From positions 62,001 through 126,000 of the forward strand of contig NZ_FMXM01000008.1 of NCBI RefSeq assembly GCF_900103325.1: a DNA stretch of 64,000 nucleotides. The letters run 5' to 3'. The position numbers and the translations under genes were made by a program. Shown here in pieces: positions 52,733 to 61,248 of the stretch; the stretch's first letter is position 1, and every line of letters starts with the position of its first letter. Source of the DNA: Mesorhizobium qingshengii. Its GTDB lineage: Bacteria > Pseudomonadota > Alphaproteobacteria > Rhizobiales > Rhizobiaceae. The notes beneath the pieces are model-generated. The model saw nothing but the letters and a program-made list of their open reading frames with translations. It had not been told where the DNA came from and did not search any database.

Positions 52733-53649
52733 GCGACGACGGACTGCCCAACGACGCGGAAGGGATCAAGTTGATGATCCACGCTTTGATCGATGGCGAA
52801 CTCGATGCGGCGGCGGCGCTGGCGCTGGAGCGGCGCATTGCCGCCGACCCGCGGCTTGCCGCCGAACATGCCCGCATCGTCGCCTTGCGGGCGGCGGTCA
52901 CCCGCTTGCCACGCCCCGATGTCAGCGACGCCTTTCGGGCGCGTATCGCTGCACTTGGTGTGACAGCCACGGCACAGCCGACACAGGAAGAGCCGGTGCG
53001 AGACGAACTGGTGGAGCCGCGGCGGGACATACCGTCGGCGCGACCGGATCAGATAAGCCAACTCCGCGGAACCGCGAGGCAGGAGGCCCAGACAAGGCCG
53101 TCGCAGACGCGGGCGCTGCCAAGGGCGCGCCGCTTCGGCTCGTTCGACTGGCGCGCCATGGCCGCGTCGATCATGATCAGCGCGGTGCTGGCCAGCGGGG
53201 CGACGCAATGGGTGATGTTCAACAGCGCGTCCGACGGCTTCGCTGCGGCGGTCGCCAGCGGCCATCGCCGCAGCCTGCTTGCCGCCAGCCCGATCGACAT
53301 CGTCTCGTCCGACCGCCATACGGTCAAGCCATGGCTCGACGCCCGGATCGGCGTTTCGCCGCCGGCGCCCGACCTTGCACAGGACGGTTACGCACTGATC
53401 GGTGGCCGCGTCGAGGTGATCGCCGACCGGCCGGTGCCGGCACTGGTCTACCGTCACCGCGAACACCTGATCACGCTGGTCGCCGAACCGCAGCAGGGCG
53501 GCAGCACCACCGCGCCGGAAGATCTTTCGTCGGGCGGCTTCTCGATGGTGCATTGGAGCGACGGCGCCTTCTCCTACTGGGCGATCTCCGACATGGAGCG
53601 GCCCGAACTCGACGACTTCGTCGCCCGCTTCCGCAAGGCGGCCGTATGA
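52729..53649 (+). CDS. membrane anti-sigma factor
   Basis: A 306-residue protein. The N-terminal zinc-less ASD-like segment (IKLMIHALIDGELDAAAALA, then LERRIAADPRLAAEH) binds the sigma factor. A disordered linker follows, then one membrane helix near residues 143-162 (AASIMISAVLASGATQWVMF), and a periplasmic domain of about 140 residues with SASDGFAAAVASGHR and GGRVEVIADRPVPALVYRHR. Its start overlaps the sigma stop (ATGA). It likely holds the sigma factor at the membrane until a periplasmic signal. Confidence 0.9.
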   Translation: MSDDGLPNDAEGIKLMIHALIDGELDAAAALALERRIAADPRLAAEHARIVALRAAVTRLPRPDVSDAFRARIAALGVTATAQPTQEEPVRDELVEPRRDIPSARPDQISQLRGTARQEAQTRPSQTRALPRARRFGSFDWRAMAASIMISAVLASGATQWVMFNSASDGFAAAVASGHRRSLLAASPIDIVSSDRHTVKPWLDARIGVSPPAPDLAQDGYALIGGRVEVIADRPVPALVYRHREHLITLVAEPQQGGSTTAPEDLSSGGFSMVHWSDGAFSYWAISDMERPELDDFVARFRKAAV

Positions 53650-53744
53650 GGCGGTTTTGCTCGGCAACTGATCCCACCGCCTGACGGATCCTCCAGCCTA
53701 CGACGCCGGCCGGAAACTGCCGGCTCGCGTTTGCGTGGCTCAGC

Positions 53745-53764
53745 CCGGCCGCAACTGCGGCCGG
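53745..53764. terminator. candidate terminator after anti-sigma
   Basis: CCGGCCGC and GCGGCCGG flank AACT. No T run follows, so it may end transcription only weakly. A smaller GCCGGC hairpin lies just upstream. Confidence 0.4.
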
Positions 53765-53787
53765 CGGCTCCTGCAACCTTCAAATAG

Positions 53788-53821
53788 TAACTTTACAAAC
53801 TTTTTGGTTTGTGTGAAGTTA
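53788..53821. promoter_or_regulatory. inverted repeat upstream of the isomerase operon
   Basis: TAACTTTACAAAC and GTTTGTGTGAAGTTA form an imperfect inverted repeat around TTTTTG, 20 bases before the ATG at 53842. It is the best operator candidate for the RpiR regulator encoded by the second gene. Confidence 0.6.
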
Positions 53822-53841
53822 TGATAATTGAAGGGTCGTCC

Positions 53842-54831
53842 ATGACAGCCAATCGCTTCGCCACGCGCCTGAATTCCTTTGCCTCGCGGCCGCAGGCCGA
53901 ATGGCCCGGTCTCGCCGGCAAGCCGTCGCTGATGCAGATGGCTGCGCGCGCCGCCAAGGTTGCCGGGCTGACCGACCTCGATCTCAATTTCCCTGATCAT
54001 GTCGGCGAAAACCCCGCCGAAATTACCCGCAAGCTTGGCGATCTCGGCCTCTCCATCAATGGCTTCGCCATGCGCTACTATTCCAATCCGGCCTTCAAGC
54101 TGGGCGCCTTCACCAATCCTGATCCGGCGGTTCGCCGCGAAGCCATCGACATGACCAAGGCCGGCATCGACGCCGTGCGCGAGGCGGGCGCCAGCCTGAT
54201 GACGCTGTGGCTCGGCCAGGACGGCTTCGACTACGCTTTCCAGGCCGACTATGCGACGCTCTGGCAACACGAAATCGACGGGATTCGTGAAGTCGCGGCA
54301 CATGACCCCAGCTGCCAGATCAGCTTGGAGTACAAACCGAACGAACCGCGATCCTACAGCCTGATGCCGGATGCGGCGACGACCCTGTTGGCGATCCGCG
54401 ATGTCGGCCTGCCCAATCTCGGCGTCACCCTCGACTTCGCGCATGTGCTCTATGCCGACGAACAGCCGGCCTTCGCCGCCGCCCTGGTGGCGCGTCACAG
54501 CAAGCTGCTCGGCGTGCACCTTAACGATGGCTACGCCAAGCGCGATGACGGCCTGATGGTCGGCGCCGTGCACACGCTGCAGACCATCGAACTGCTCAGG
54601 CAGATCCGCCGCGACGGCTACGCCGGTGCCATCTATTTCGACACCTTTCCGGACATGACCGGACTCGACCCGGTGCATGAGTGCGAAGTCAACATCGCCA
54701 CCGTCAAGCGCATGCTGCGCGTTGTCGACCGGATCGACCGCGACAACCGCCTGTCCACCGCCATCAACAGCCAGGACGCGGTGACATCGCAGGCCATCAT
54801 CCAGGAAATCATGCTCGGGCCGGACGCGTGA
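53842..54831 (+). CDS. TIM-barrel sugar isomerase/epimerase
   Basis: A 329-residue protein of the AP endonuclease 2/xylose isomerase-like TIM-barrel family. LTDLDLNFPDHVGENPAEIT lies near residue 45, the glutamate in ISLEYKPNEP near 162 and the Asp-His in VTLDFAHVLYAD near 205 are likely metal ligands; LLGVHLNDGYAKRDDGLMVG and IYFDTFPD follow. The ATG at 53842 has AAGGG upstream. With RpiR and PfkB genes downstream it starts a sugar catabolic operon. Confidence 0.9.
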   Translation: MTANRFATRLNSFASRPQAEWPGLAGKPSLMQMAARAAKVAGLTDLDLNFPDHVGENPAEITRKLGDLGLSINGFAMRYYSNPAFKLGAFTNPDPAVRREAIDMTKAGIDAVREAGASLMTLWLGQDGFDYAFQADYATLWQHEIDGIREVAAHDPSCQISLEYKPNEPRSYSLMPDAATTLLAIRDVGLPNLGVTLDFAHVLYADEQPAFAAALVARHSKLLGVHLNDGYAKRDDGLMVGAVHTLQTIELLRQIRRDGYAGAIYFDTFPDMTGLDPVHECEVNIATVKRMLRVVDRIDRDNRLSTAINSQDAVTSQAIIQEIMLGPDA

Positions 54832-54844
54832 CGAGGGGGCGTGG

Positions 54845-55720
54845 ATGACCTTGAGCAGGCTGGACCTGAAAGCGGTAGGACCGCGCATCCGCATGATGAT
54901 GCCCCATCTCACCCCGCTGGAGGCGAAGGTGGTGGAGACCGTCTTCGGCCGGCGCGGCTTCGACGAGAGCATCCAACTGAAGCAGATCGCCGAGGAATCC
55001 GGCGTGTCCGAAGCGATGGTGGTCAAGATCGCCAAGAAGCTCGGCTTCTCCGGCTATCGCGACTTTCGCACCGCCGTCTACGAATACAGCCGCCTGCCGA
55101 CCGCCGAGATGCACCAGGAGCTTTCGTCCGACGACAGCTCGGCCGAGATCGTGCAAAAAGTGTTCCGCACCTCGATCCAGGCTCTGGAAGAGACGCTCGC
55201 CATCCTCGATATCGAGGATTTCGACCGCGCCGCCGAACTGCTTTTCCGCGCGAAGAATCGTGACTTCTACGGCGTCGGCGGTTCGGCGCAGATAGCGCGC
55301 GACGTCTCGCACAAATTCCTGCGCATCGGCATCCGCGCATCGGTCTACGACGATTCGCACATGATGCTGATGTCGGCCTCGCTGCTTGGCGCGGACGACA
55401 TTGCCGTCGGCTTCTCGCATTCCGGCAACACGTCGGCCGTCATCGACGCCATCCAGCTTGCCCGCAAGAACGGTGCCCGCACGCTGGCCATCACCAATTA
55501 CGACAACTCGCCGCTGGCCCAGATCGCCGACATCGTGCTGTGTTCGACCGCGCAGGGCTCGCCATTGATGGGCGAGAACGCTGCGGCGCGCATCGCCCAA
55601 CTCAACATCCTCGACGCGCTGTTCGTAGCGGTGGCGCAGCGCGACTACCAGGCGGCGGAGCGCAATCTCGGCCGCACCATGTCGGCGGTGACATCGAAAC
55701 GAAAAGACCGGGGCTCATGA
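54845..55720 (+). CDS. RpiR-family transcriptional regulator
   Basis: A 291-residue regulator with HTH_6 (PHLTPLEAKVVETVFGRRGF, then EESGVSEAMVVKIAKKLGF) and a SIS sugar-phosphate-binding domain (residues about 125-260: NRDFYGVGGSAQIARDVSHK and AVGFSHSGNTSAVIDAIQLA). It lies 13 bases after the isomerase gene and overlaps the kinase gene by four bases, so it is co-transcribed with its likely targets. The SIS domain would sense the phosphorylated sugar. Confidence 0.92.
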   Translation: MTLSRLDLKAVGPRIRMMMPHLTPLEAKVVETVFGRRGFDESIQLKQIAEESGVSEAMVVKIAKKLGFSGYRDFRTAVYEYSRLPTAEMHQELSSDDSSAEIVQKVFRTSIQALEETLAILDIEDFDRAAELLFRAKNRDFYGVGGSAQIARDVSHKFLRIGIRASVYDDSHMMLMSASLLGADDIAVGFSHSGNTSAVIDAIQLARKNGARTLAITNYDNSPLAQIADIVLCSTAQGSPLMGENAAARIAQLNILDALFVAVAQRDYQAAERNLGRTMSAVTSKRKDRGS

Positions 55721-56616
55721 CGCTGCCAACAACGCCGCTGGTCACCGTGTTTGGCAGCCTGCATTACGACATCATGGTCGATGCCCCCGACCGCCCGCGC
55801 AAGGGCGAGACGGTGACCGGCCATGCCTGGCACCCGAAATGTGGCGGCAAGGGCGGCAACCAGGCGGTCTCGGCGGCACGGGCCGGGGTGCGCGCGGCGA
55901 TGATCGGCGCCGTCGGCGACGATGATTTCGGGCGGGCGCTGCTGGCCAATCTCGATCGCGCCGGCGTCGACCGCCGCTTCGTGCGGGTGGCTTCGGGTGC
56001 CGGCTCCGGCATCAGCGTGGCGATCTTCGACGCAGGCGGCGACTATGGCGCCGTGATCGTTTCGGGCAGCAATCTCACGCTTGGCGAGGCGGACGTTATG
56101 GCCGCTTCCGATGTGGTTGCACGCACAGCGGTGCTGCTGCTGCAGAACGAGGTGCCGGAGGCCGCGAACATTGCGGCAGCGCGCGCGGTGAAGGCAAAGG
56201 GCGGCCGAGTCGTGTTCAACGCCGCACCCGCCCGCAAACTCTCCGACGACTTTCTCGCGCTGGTCGACATCCTCGTCGTCAATGCCATCGAGGCGGAATT
56301 CCTGGCCGGAGTGGCGGTGGTCGAGACGCTCGACAGCGCCGCGCAAGCGGCTCGGCGGCTGGTCGATCTCTGCCCGGTCGCGATCGTCACGGCGGGCGGC
56401 AAAGGCGTCGCCTGCTGCGAACGGACCGGCGAGGCCTTCGCGCTGCCAGCCATCCCGGTGAAGGTTGTCAGCACGCATGGCGCGGGCGACGAATTCGTCG
56501 GCGCGCTGGCCGCAGGGCTCGCCCGTGGAGACGCCATGCGGGTGGCAGTGACCGCCGCCAACGCCGCTTCGGCGTTGCTGGTCTCGACACCCGAGGCCGA
56601 GCGTCAAGGCATCTAA
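55717..56616 (+). CDS. PfkB-family carbohydrate kinase (ribokinase-like)
   Basis: A 299-residue kinase. The sugar-side motif is CGGKGGNQAVSAARAGVRA near residue 45, and the C-terminal PfkB signature is THGAGDEFVGALAAGLARGD near 250 with the catalytic aspartate in GAGDEF. The sequence lies nearest the ribokinase group. The ATG overlaps the RpiR stop as ATGA. Together with the isomerase it would phosphorylate a free sugar; the identity is unknown. Confidence 0.92.
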   Translation: MTLPTTPLVTVFGSLHYDIMVDAPDRPRKGETVTGHAWHPKCGGKGGNQAVSAARAGVRAAMIGAVGDDDFGRALLANLDRAGVDRRFVRVASGAGSGISVAIFDAGGDYGAVIVSGSNLTLGEADVMAASDVVARTAVLLLQNEVPEAANIAAARAVKAKGGRVVFNAAPARKLSDDFLALVDILVVNAIEAEFLAGVAVVETLDSAAQAARRLVDLCPVAIVTAGGKGVACCERTGEAFALPAIPVKVVSTHGAGDEFVGALAAGLARGDAMRVAVTAANAASALLVSTPEAERQGI

Positions 56617-56717
56617 TGGGCTGGTTTCCGTTTGCCGGACAGCGGAGATGCACGCCTATCCTTGCCGTCGATGCTGAATTCCGCTAAGGCGCGCCTTTGT
56701 CGCCGGGGAGCACGGAC

Positions 56718-57215
56718 TTGGACGATCAACGCGCCGACGTCGCCATCATCATGGGCAGCCAGTCCGACTGGGCGACCATGCGCCACGCCGCCGAAACCCT
56801 GGAGACCCTGGGCATCCCACACAAGCGGCTGATCGTCTCCGCGCATCGCACACCCGAACGGCTCTATGATTTCGCCAAGGGTGCCAAGGCTGCCGGCTAC
56901 AAGGTGATCATCGCCGGTGCCGGCGGTGCCGCGCATCTGCCCGGCATGACGGCGGCGATGACGCCACTGCCGGTGTTCGGCGTGCCGGTTGAATCGAAGG
57001 CGCTCTCCGGCCAGGATTCGCTGCTGTCCATCGTCCAGATGCCGGCCGGCATTCCGGTGGGAACGCTGGCCATCGGCAAGGCCGGCGCGACCAATGCAGC
57101 ACTTCTGGCCGCCGCCGTGCTGGCGCTCCACGACGACAAGCTTGCCGCGCGCCTGGATGCCTGGCGCGCCGCGCAGACCGCCAAGGTCGCGACCGAACCG
57201 ACGGATACGCCGTGA
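56718..57215 (+). CDS. purE: N5-carboxyaminoimidazole ribonucleotide mutase
   Basis: This enzyme rearranges N5-CAIR to CAIR in purine synthesis. The 165-residue product has [11 protein letters not shown] near residue 8, the catalytic histidine in VSAHRTPE near 42 and [12 protein letters not shown] near 70. The start TTG at 56718 is behind GGGAGCAC; a TTG at 56697 would add seven residues, and no ATG fits. purK follows with a four-base overlap. Confidence 0.96.
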   Translation: MDDQRADVAIIMGSQSDWATMRHAAETLETLGIPHKRLIVSAHRTPERLYDFAKGAKAAGYKVIIAGAGGAAHLPGMTAAMTPLPVFGVPVESKALSGQDSLLSIVQMPAGIPVGTLAIGKAGATNAALLAAAVLALHDDKLAARLDAWRAAQTAKVATEPTDTP

Positions 57216-58288
57216 GCCTGCCCGCCGGATCGACCATCGGCATCATTGGCGGCGGCCAGCTCGGCCGCATGCTGGCGATATCAGCCGCCCGCCTCGGCTA
57301 CCGCACGGTGGTGCTCGAGCCGCAACCGGAATGCCCGGCGGCACAGGTGGCCAACCGACAGATAACAGCCGCCTATGACGACCCGGCGGCACTTGCCGAA
57401 CTGGCGGCGGCGAGTTCCGTCATCACCTACGAATTCGAGAACGTTCCGGTCGCGGCCGCCAGCGCGCTTGCGGACAAGGCCTCGGTCTATCCGCCGGCGC
57501 GAGCGCTGGAAGTGGCGCAGGATCGCGTCACCGAGAAGACGTTCCTCAATGGCATCGGCATTGCCACCGCCGATTTCCGCCCGGTCGACAATGACGACGA
57601 CCTGACCGCGGCACTGAAGGCATTTGGCGGCAGCGGCATCCTCAAGACACGGCGCATGGGCTATGACGGCAAGGGCCAGCGCGTCTTCCGCAACATGGAG
57701 GCGGGTGGCTTTGCCGGCACCTGCGAGGCGATGGGCAATGTGCCGCTGGTCCTTGAAAGCTTCGTGCCCTTCGAGCGCGAGATTTCGGTGATCGCCGCGC
57801 GTGGGCTGGACGGTGCCGTCGCCAGCTACGATCCGGCCGAGAATGTCCACCGCAACGGCATTCTCCATACATCGACCTTGCCGGCCGGCATAAAACCCGA
57901 GACGGCCGCCGCTGCCCGGGCAGCGGCGGCGAGGATATTGTCGGCGCTGGACTATGTCGGCGTCATCGGCGTCGAGTTCTTCGTGCTCGCCGACGGCTCG
58001 CTGCTGGCCAACGAGATCGCGCCGCGCGTGCACAATTCCGGCCACTGGACGGAGGCCGCCTGCATCGTTTCGCAGTTCGAGCAGCACGTCCGTGCCGTAG
58101 CCGGCCTGCCGCTGGGAGATCCCCGGCGTCATTCCGATTGCGTGATGGAAAATCTCATCGGCGACGACGTGCTGCGCGTTGCCGAGCTGCTGGCCGAGCC
58201 CGATCTGATGCTGCATCTCTACGGCAAGGCCGAGGCGCGCCCAGGCCGCAAGATGGGCCATTTCACCCGGATCAGCCGCCGCAATTAG
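57212..58288 (+). CDS. purK: N5-carboxyaminoimidazole ribonucleotide synthase
   Basis: This ATP-grasp enzyme makes N5-CAIR from AIR, bicarbonate and ATP. The start is the GTG at 57212, which overlaps the purE stop. Features are [20 protein letters not shown] at residues 8-27, GFGG-type loop as [18 protein letters not shown], and [13 protein letters not shown] near residue 270. The 358-residue length is normal. purEK form one operon. Confidence 0.97.
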   Translation: MSLPAGSTIGIIGGGQLGRMLAISAARLGYRTVVLEPQPECPAAQVANRQITAAYDDPAALAELAAASSVITYEFENVPVAAASALADKASVYPPARALEVAQDRVTEKTFLNGIGIATADFRPVDNDDDLTAALKAFGGSGILKTRRMGYDGKGQRVFRNMEAGGFAGTCEAMGNVPLVLESFVPFEREISVIAARGLDGAVASYDPAENVHRNGILHTSTLPAGIKPETAAAARAAAARILSALDYVGVIGVEFFVLADGSLLANEIAPRVHNSGHWTEAACIVSQFEQHVRAVAGLPLGDPRRHSDCVMENLIGDDVLRVAELLAEPDLMLHLYGKAEARPGRKMGHFTRISRRN

Positions 58289-58386
<98 letters not shown>

Positions 58387-58394
58387 CCGGCAAC

Positions 58395-58808
58395 CTACTG
58401 GACGTCGCCCTCGTCGGGACTGGCGCAACTCGCATCGCCTTCCTGGCAGTTGGCCGCTGCGGCAAGCTGCTTGATCCTATCGTCGGTCAGCCTGGTCAGG
58501 CATTGCGAGACCTCCATCGCATGGATCGAACCACCGCTCCTGGCCGCGGTGGCGTGCGCGCACTCGGCGTCGCGGAAACTGATCCATGCGCGTTGCGCCG
58601 CCTGCAGCAATTTCTTGTCATCGGCATCATCGGAGCCGATGAGATCCTGATAGGCTTGGTTGAGCTTGGCGTCGGCTGCCTGATAATCCTCGGCGGCGCA
58701 GATGTTCATCATCTGCTGGCTGTCGTCGCCGCGGTCGCACTCCTGGGCGCGGGCAGCCGAAGCTCCCGCCAGCAGGACAAGGCAGGCAGACAGGAAAATT
58801 CGGCGCAT
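58395..58808 (-). CDS. DUF1311 (LprI-like) secreted protein
   Basis: A 137-residue exported protein. The signal peptide is MRRIFLSACLVLLAGASAAR with cleavage near AARA. The LprI-type domain has cysteines at CDRGDDSQQ, MMNICAAEDYQAAD, AECAHATAARSGG and VSQCLTRLTDDR. The ATG at 58808 has GGGACG upstream. LprI in mycobacteria inhibits lysozyme; this role is not shown for the wide family. The microsatellite lies just after its 3' end. Confidence 0.88.
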   Translation of the reverse strand: MRRIFLSACLVLLAGASAARAQECDRGDDSQQMMNICAAEDYQAADAKLNQAYQDLIGSDDADDKKLLQAAQRAWISFRDAECAHATAARSGGSIHAMEVSQCLTRLTDDRIKQLAAAANCQEGDASCASPDEGDVQ

Positions 58809-59049
58809 AATCGTCCCCAAATCACTTTACGGCGGCCGCATCATCCCAGCCGGACTCTGGCCACGCAATGCCGCAGGGCATCGATGGCGGATATTTGATG
58901 ACAGGGATCGTTCACACCCGCCATGGAGCATGCTTGCGGTTGACACGGACAAGGCTCCTCGTTTATGAGCCACCCACAGTTCAAAGGCGCGTCTTCTGGC
59001 GCGCCTTAAAATTTCGACCCGGACCGGGTCCACACCGACAGGCAAGACC

Positions 59050-59175
59050 ATGAAGATCAAGAATTCGCTCAAGGCGCTGAAGGCGCGTCATCGCGACAAC
59101 CAGCTGGTTCGCCGCAAGGGCCGCGTCTACATCATCAACAAGACCGCCCCGCGCTACAAGGCACGCCAGGGCTGA
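59050..59175 (+). CDS. rpmJ: ribosomal protein L36
   Basis: A 41-residue protein starting [20 protein letters not shown] with the [11 protein letters not shown] core. It lacks the zinc cysteines and histidine of the classical L36, so it is the cysteine-free form. The gene is too short for usual ORF cut-offs, was found by reading by eye, and stands alone. Confidence 0.96.
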   Translation: MKIKNSLKALKARHRDNQLVRRKGRVYIINKTAPRYKARQG

Positions 59176-59185
59176 GTTTTCGGCC

Positions 59186-59202
59186 GGAGGCTTGTTGCCT
59201 CC
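59186..59202 (+). terminator. weak terminator after rpmJ
   Basis: GGAGGC and GCCTCC flank TTGTT, 10 bases after the rpmJ stop. No T run follows on the plus strand, but TTTT precedes the stem, which would suit the other strand only. Confidence 0.4.
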
Positions 59203-59289
59203 GCCCAGTTGATGCTTGTCGCCGGCCCTGCCGGCCGTTTCACGCCAAATTCAGTTTGACGTTCCGCCGCCTGGGACTAGAGTCCGGCG

Positions 59290-59895
59290 ATGCGGATTCA
59301 TTTTGCAGTTTTCACAAGCCTGCTTCTTTCCGGCGCCATTTGCCTGCCGGCACGGGCGGAGGACGCGGTCGCGCCGCAGGCCGCCCCCGACGCGCCGCCA
59401 GTGGCAGTGACGAAACAAGCCCGTCTCGATCAGCTGTTCAGCGACCTGAAGCGCGAGCGCAACGAAAGGGCGGCCGAGCGCATTGCCGGCAACATCTGGA
59501 ATGAATGGTTCCAGTCCGGCAGCGCCTCGATCGACTTGATGATGCAATGGTCGCAGAAGGCCATCGAGGGCCAGAAGTTCGACGTCGCGCTCGATTTCCT
59601 CGATCAGGTGGTGACCTTGCAGCCGACCTATGCCGAAGGCTGGAACCGGCGCGCCACCGTGCATTTCATGATGAAGAACTACGGCAAGTCGATGTCCGAC
59701 ATCGACCATACGCTGCAGCTCGAGCCGCGCCATTTCGGCGCGCTGTCCGGCTTGGCGCAGATCATGGCGCTGACCGGCCACAAGCAATCGGCGCTCGAGG
59801 CCTGGCAGAGGGTGCTGGCCATCTATCCGATGCTGCGCAGCGCCCAGGACCAGGTCGCCACGCTTTCGGAAGAGCTTGCCGGCGAAGGCATTTGA
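59290..59895 (+). CDS. secreted TPR-repeat protein
   Basis: A 201-residue exported protein. The signal peptide is MRIHFAVFTSLLLSGAICLP, with cleavage after PARA. Three tetratricopeptide-like helices pairs follow from about residue 80: FDVALDFLDQVVTLQPTYAE, then GWNRRATVHFMMKNYGKSMS, DIDHTLQLEPRHFGALSGLA and HKQSALEAWQRVLAIYP. It is probably periplasmic and binds other proteins. No enzyme motif is present. Confidence 0.9.
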   Translation: MRIHFAVFTSLLLSGAICLPARAEDAVAPQAAPDAPPVAVTKQARLDQLFSDLKRERNERAAERIAGNIWNEWFQSGSASIDLMMQWSQKAIEGQKFDVALDFLDQVVTLQPTYAEGWNRRATVHFMMKNYGKSMSDIDHTLQLEPRHFGALSGLAQIMALTGHKQSALEAWQRVLAIYPMLRSAQDQVATLSEELAGEGI

Positions 59896-59904
59896 TTGCG
59901 CTAA

Positions 59905-59988
59905 GGGAATAGGAAGTAGGGATTGGGCAGTAGGCGCAGATCGCACCGCGGAACACACACACGCCCTACTGCCTATTCCCTATTCCCC
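59905..59988. repeat. imperfect inverted repeat of GGGAATA units
   Basis: The left side reads GGGAATAGG and GGGCAGTAGG, and the right side reads CCTACTGCC and CCTATTCCC twice. It folds into a long imperfect hairpin with an ACAC loop region. Similar GGGAATA-type repeats are common between genes in Mesorhizobium, in my memory. Confidence 0.7.
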
Positions 59989-60024
59989 TAGAACTTATCC
60001 CCCTCCACCCCCGTATCTCCCCGC

Positions 60025-61092
60025 ATGAACCTGATCTATGCCATGCTCGCCTTCCTGATGGCGCTTGTCTTCGGCCTCGTCGGCGTCACCCGCGCCGGCT
60101 CATGGCTGATCGAGCGCCGCAATCCGTCGATCGGCGAATTTGCCGACATCGGTGGCGCGCGCATCCACTATGTCCATGTTCCAGCGTCCGCCAATGTGGA
60201 CCTGCCGCCGATCGTCTTCATCCATGGCGCCAGCGCCAATCTCAGCGATCAGATGCTGCCGCTGCGGCCACTGCTCGAGGGCCGCGCCGAAATGCTGTTC
60301 TTCGACCGGCCGGGTTTTGGCTGGTCGGAGCGCGGCCCGGGCAACAACGAGGATCCGTCGGCCCAGGCCAACACCATCGCCGCGCTGATGGACCGTCTCG
60401 GCATCAAGAAGGCCGTCATCGTCGGTCATTCCTTCGGCGGCGCGGTGACCACGGCCCTTGGCCGCGAGCATCCCGACAAGACGCTTGGGCTGGTCTTCCT
60501 GGCGCCAGCGACCCATCCCTGGCCGGGCGGCGCAACCTCCTGGTACTACGACCTGACGACCATTCCGGTCCTCGGCTGGTTGTTTTCCGAGACGCTGACC
60601 TATCCGGCCGGAGCGCTGCGGATGGCTGATGCCACGACCTGCGTCTTCTCACCCAACAAGGCGCCGGACAATTATCTCGCCGCGGCGTCGATTTCGCTGG
60701 TGCTGCGGCCATCGGCCTTCCGCGACAACGCCGCTGATGTCGCCGGGCTCTATCGCTATGCTCTTGGCGCCGCACCGCACTACAGCGAGATCAAGGCGCC
60801 GACGGTGGTCATCTCGGGCGACCGCGACAAGGTCGTCTATGCGCATATCCATTCGATCGGCCTTGAGCGCGATATTTCAGGCGCTGAGCTCGTCTGGGTG
60901 CATAATCTCGGCCACAAGCCTGACTGGATCGCGCCCGACCTCGTCGTCGGCGCCGTCGAGAGGGTCGCCGGCAAGACAGTTGATCTGCAGGCAATGGCGA
61001 AGGCCGTCGAGGCGAGGATCGCCAACGACGCCTACGATGCCGGCAAATGCGCCGATATCAAAGTGCCCGAAGCCGAGCTCGCGCCAACCTGA
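60025..61092 (+). CDS. membrane-anchored alpha/beta hydrolase
   Basis: A 355-residue protein. The N-terminal hydrophobic segment (YAMLAFLMALVFGLVGVTRA) is a likely membrane anchor. The hydrolase fold has HGASANLSDQMLPLRP, then FFDRPGFGWSERG, the nucleophile in VIVGHSFGGAVTT near residue 136 and the acid in VISGDRDKVVYA near 265. The last histidine is in VHNLGHKPDW near 297. The family is epoxide hydrolase- or haloperoxidase-like. The substrate is unknown. Confidence 0.9.
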   Translation: MNLIYAMLAFLMALVFGLVGVTRAGSWLIERRNPSIGEFADIGGARIHYVHVPASANVDLPPIVFIHGASANLSDQMLPLRPLLEGRAEMLFFDRPGFGWSERGPGNNEDPSAQANTIAALMDRLGIKKAVIVGHSFGGAVTTALGREHPDKTLGLVFLAPATHPWPGGATSWYYDLTTIPVLGWLFSETLTYPAGALRMADATTCVFSPNKAPDNYLAAASISLVLRPSAFRDNAADVAGLYRYALGAAPHYSEIKAPTVVISGDRDKVVYAHIHSIGLERDISGAELVWVHNLGHKPDWIAPDLVVGAVERVAGKTVDLQAMAKAVEARIANDAYDAGKCADIKVPEAELAPT

Positions 61093-61112
61093 GCGGCCAC
61101 ACCGGTGGCGCC

Positions 61113-61241
61113 TAGAGCAGTTCACCGTTTCACGGAAACGGCAAACCGCTCTAACTCTTTGTTTTGACGCAATTCCCAAGGGAAAGCGCTGTGCGCTTTT
61201 CCCGGGAAAACCGTTTCACACTTTTCCTGGAATTGCTCTAA
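61113..61241. repeat. dispersed intergenic repeat, family A, copy 3 (longest)
   Basis: It reads opposite to copies 1 and 2. It is the fullest copy, with extra AAAGCGC/GCGCTTT symmetry in the middle and both conserved ends, AGAGCAGTTC and GGAATTGCTCTA. It fills the gap between the hydrolase and pyk, which converge, so it could also carry termination hairpins. Confidence 0.85.
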
Positions 61242-61248
61242 ACCGGCT

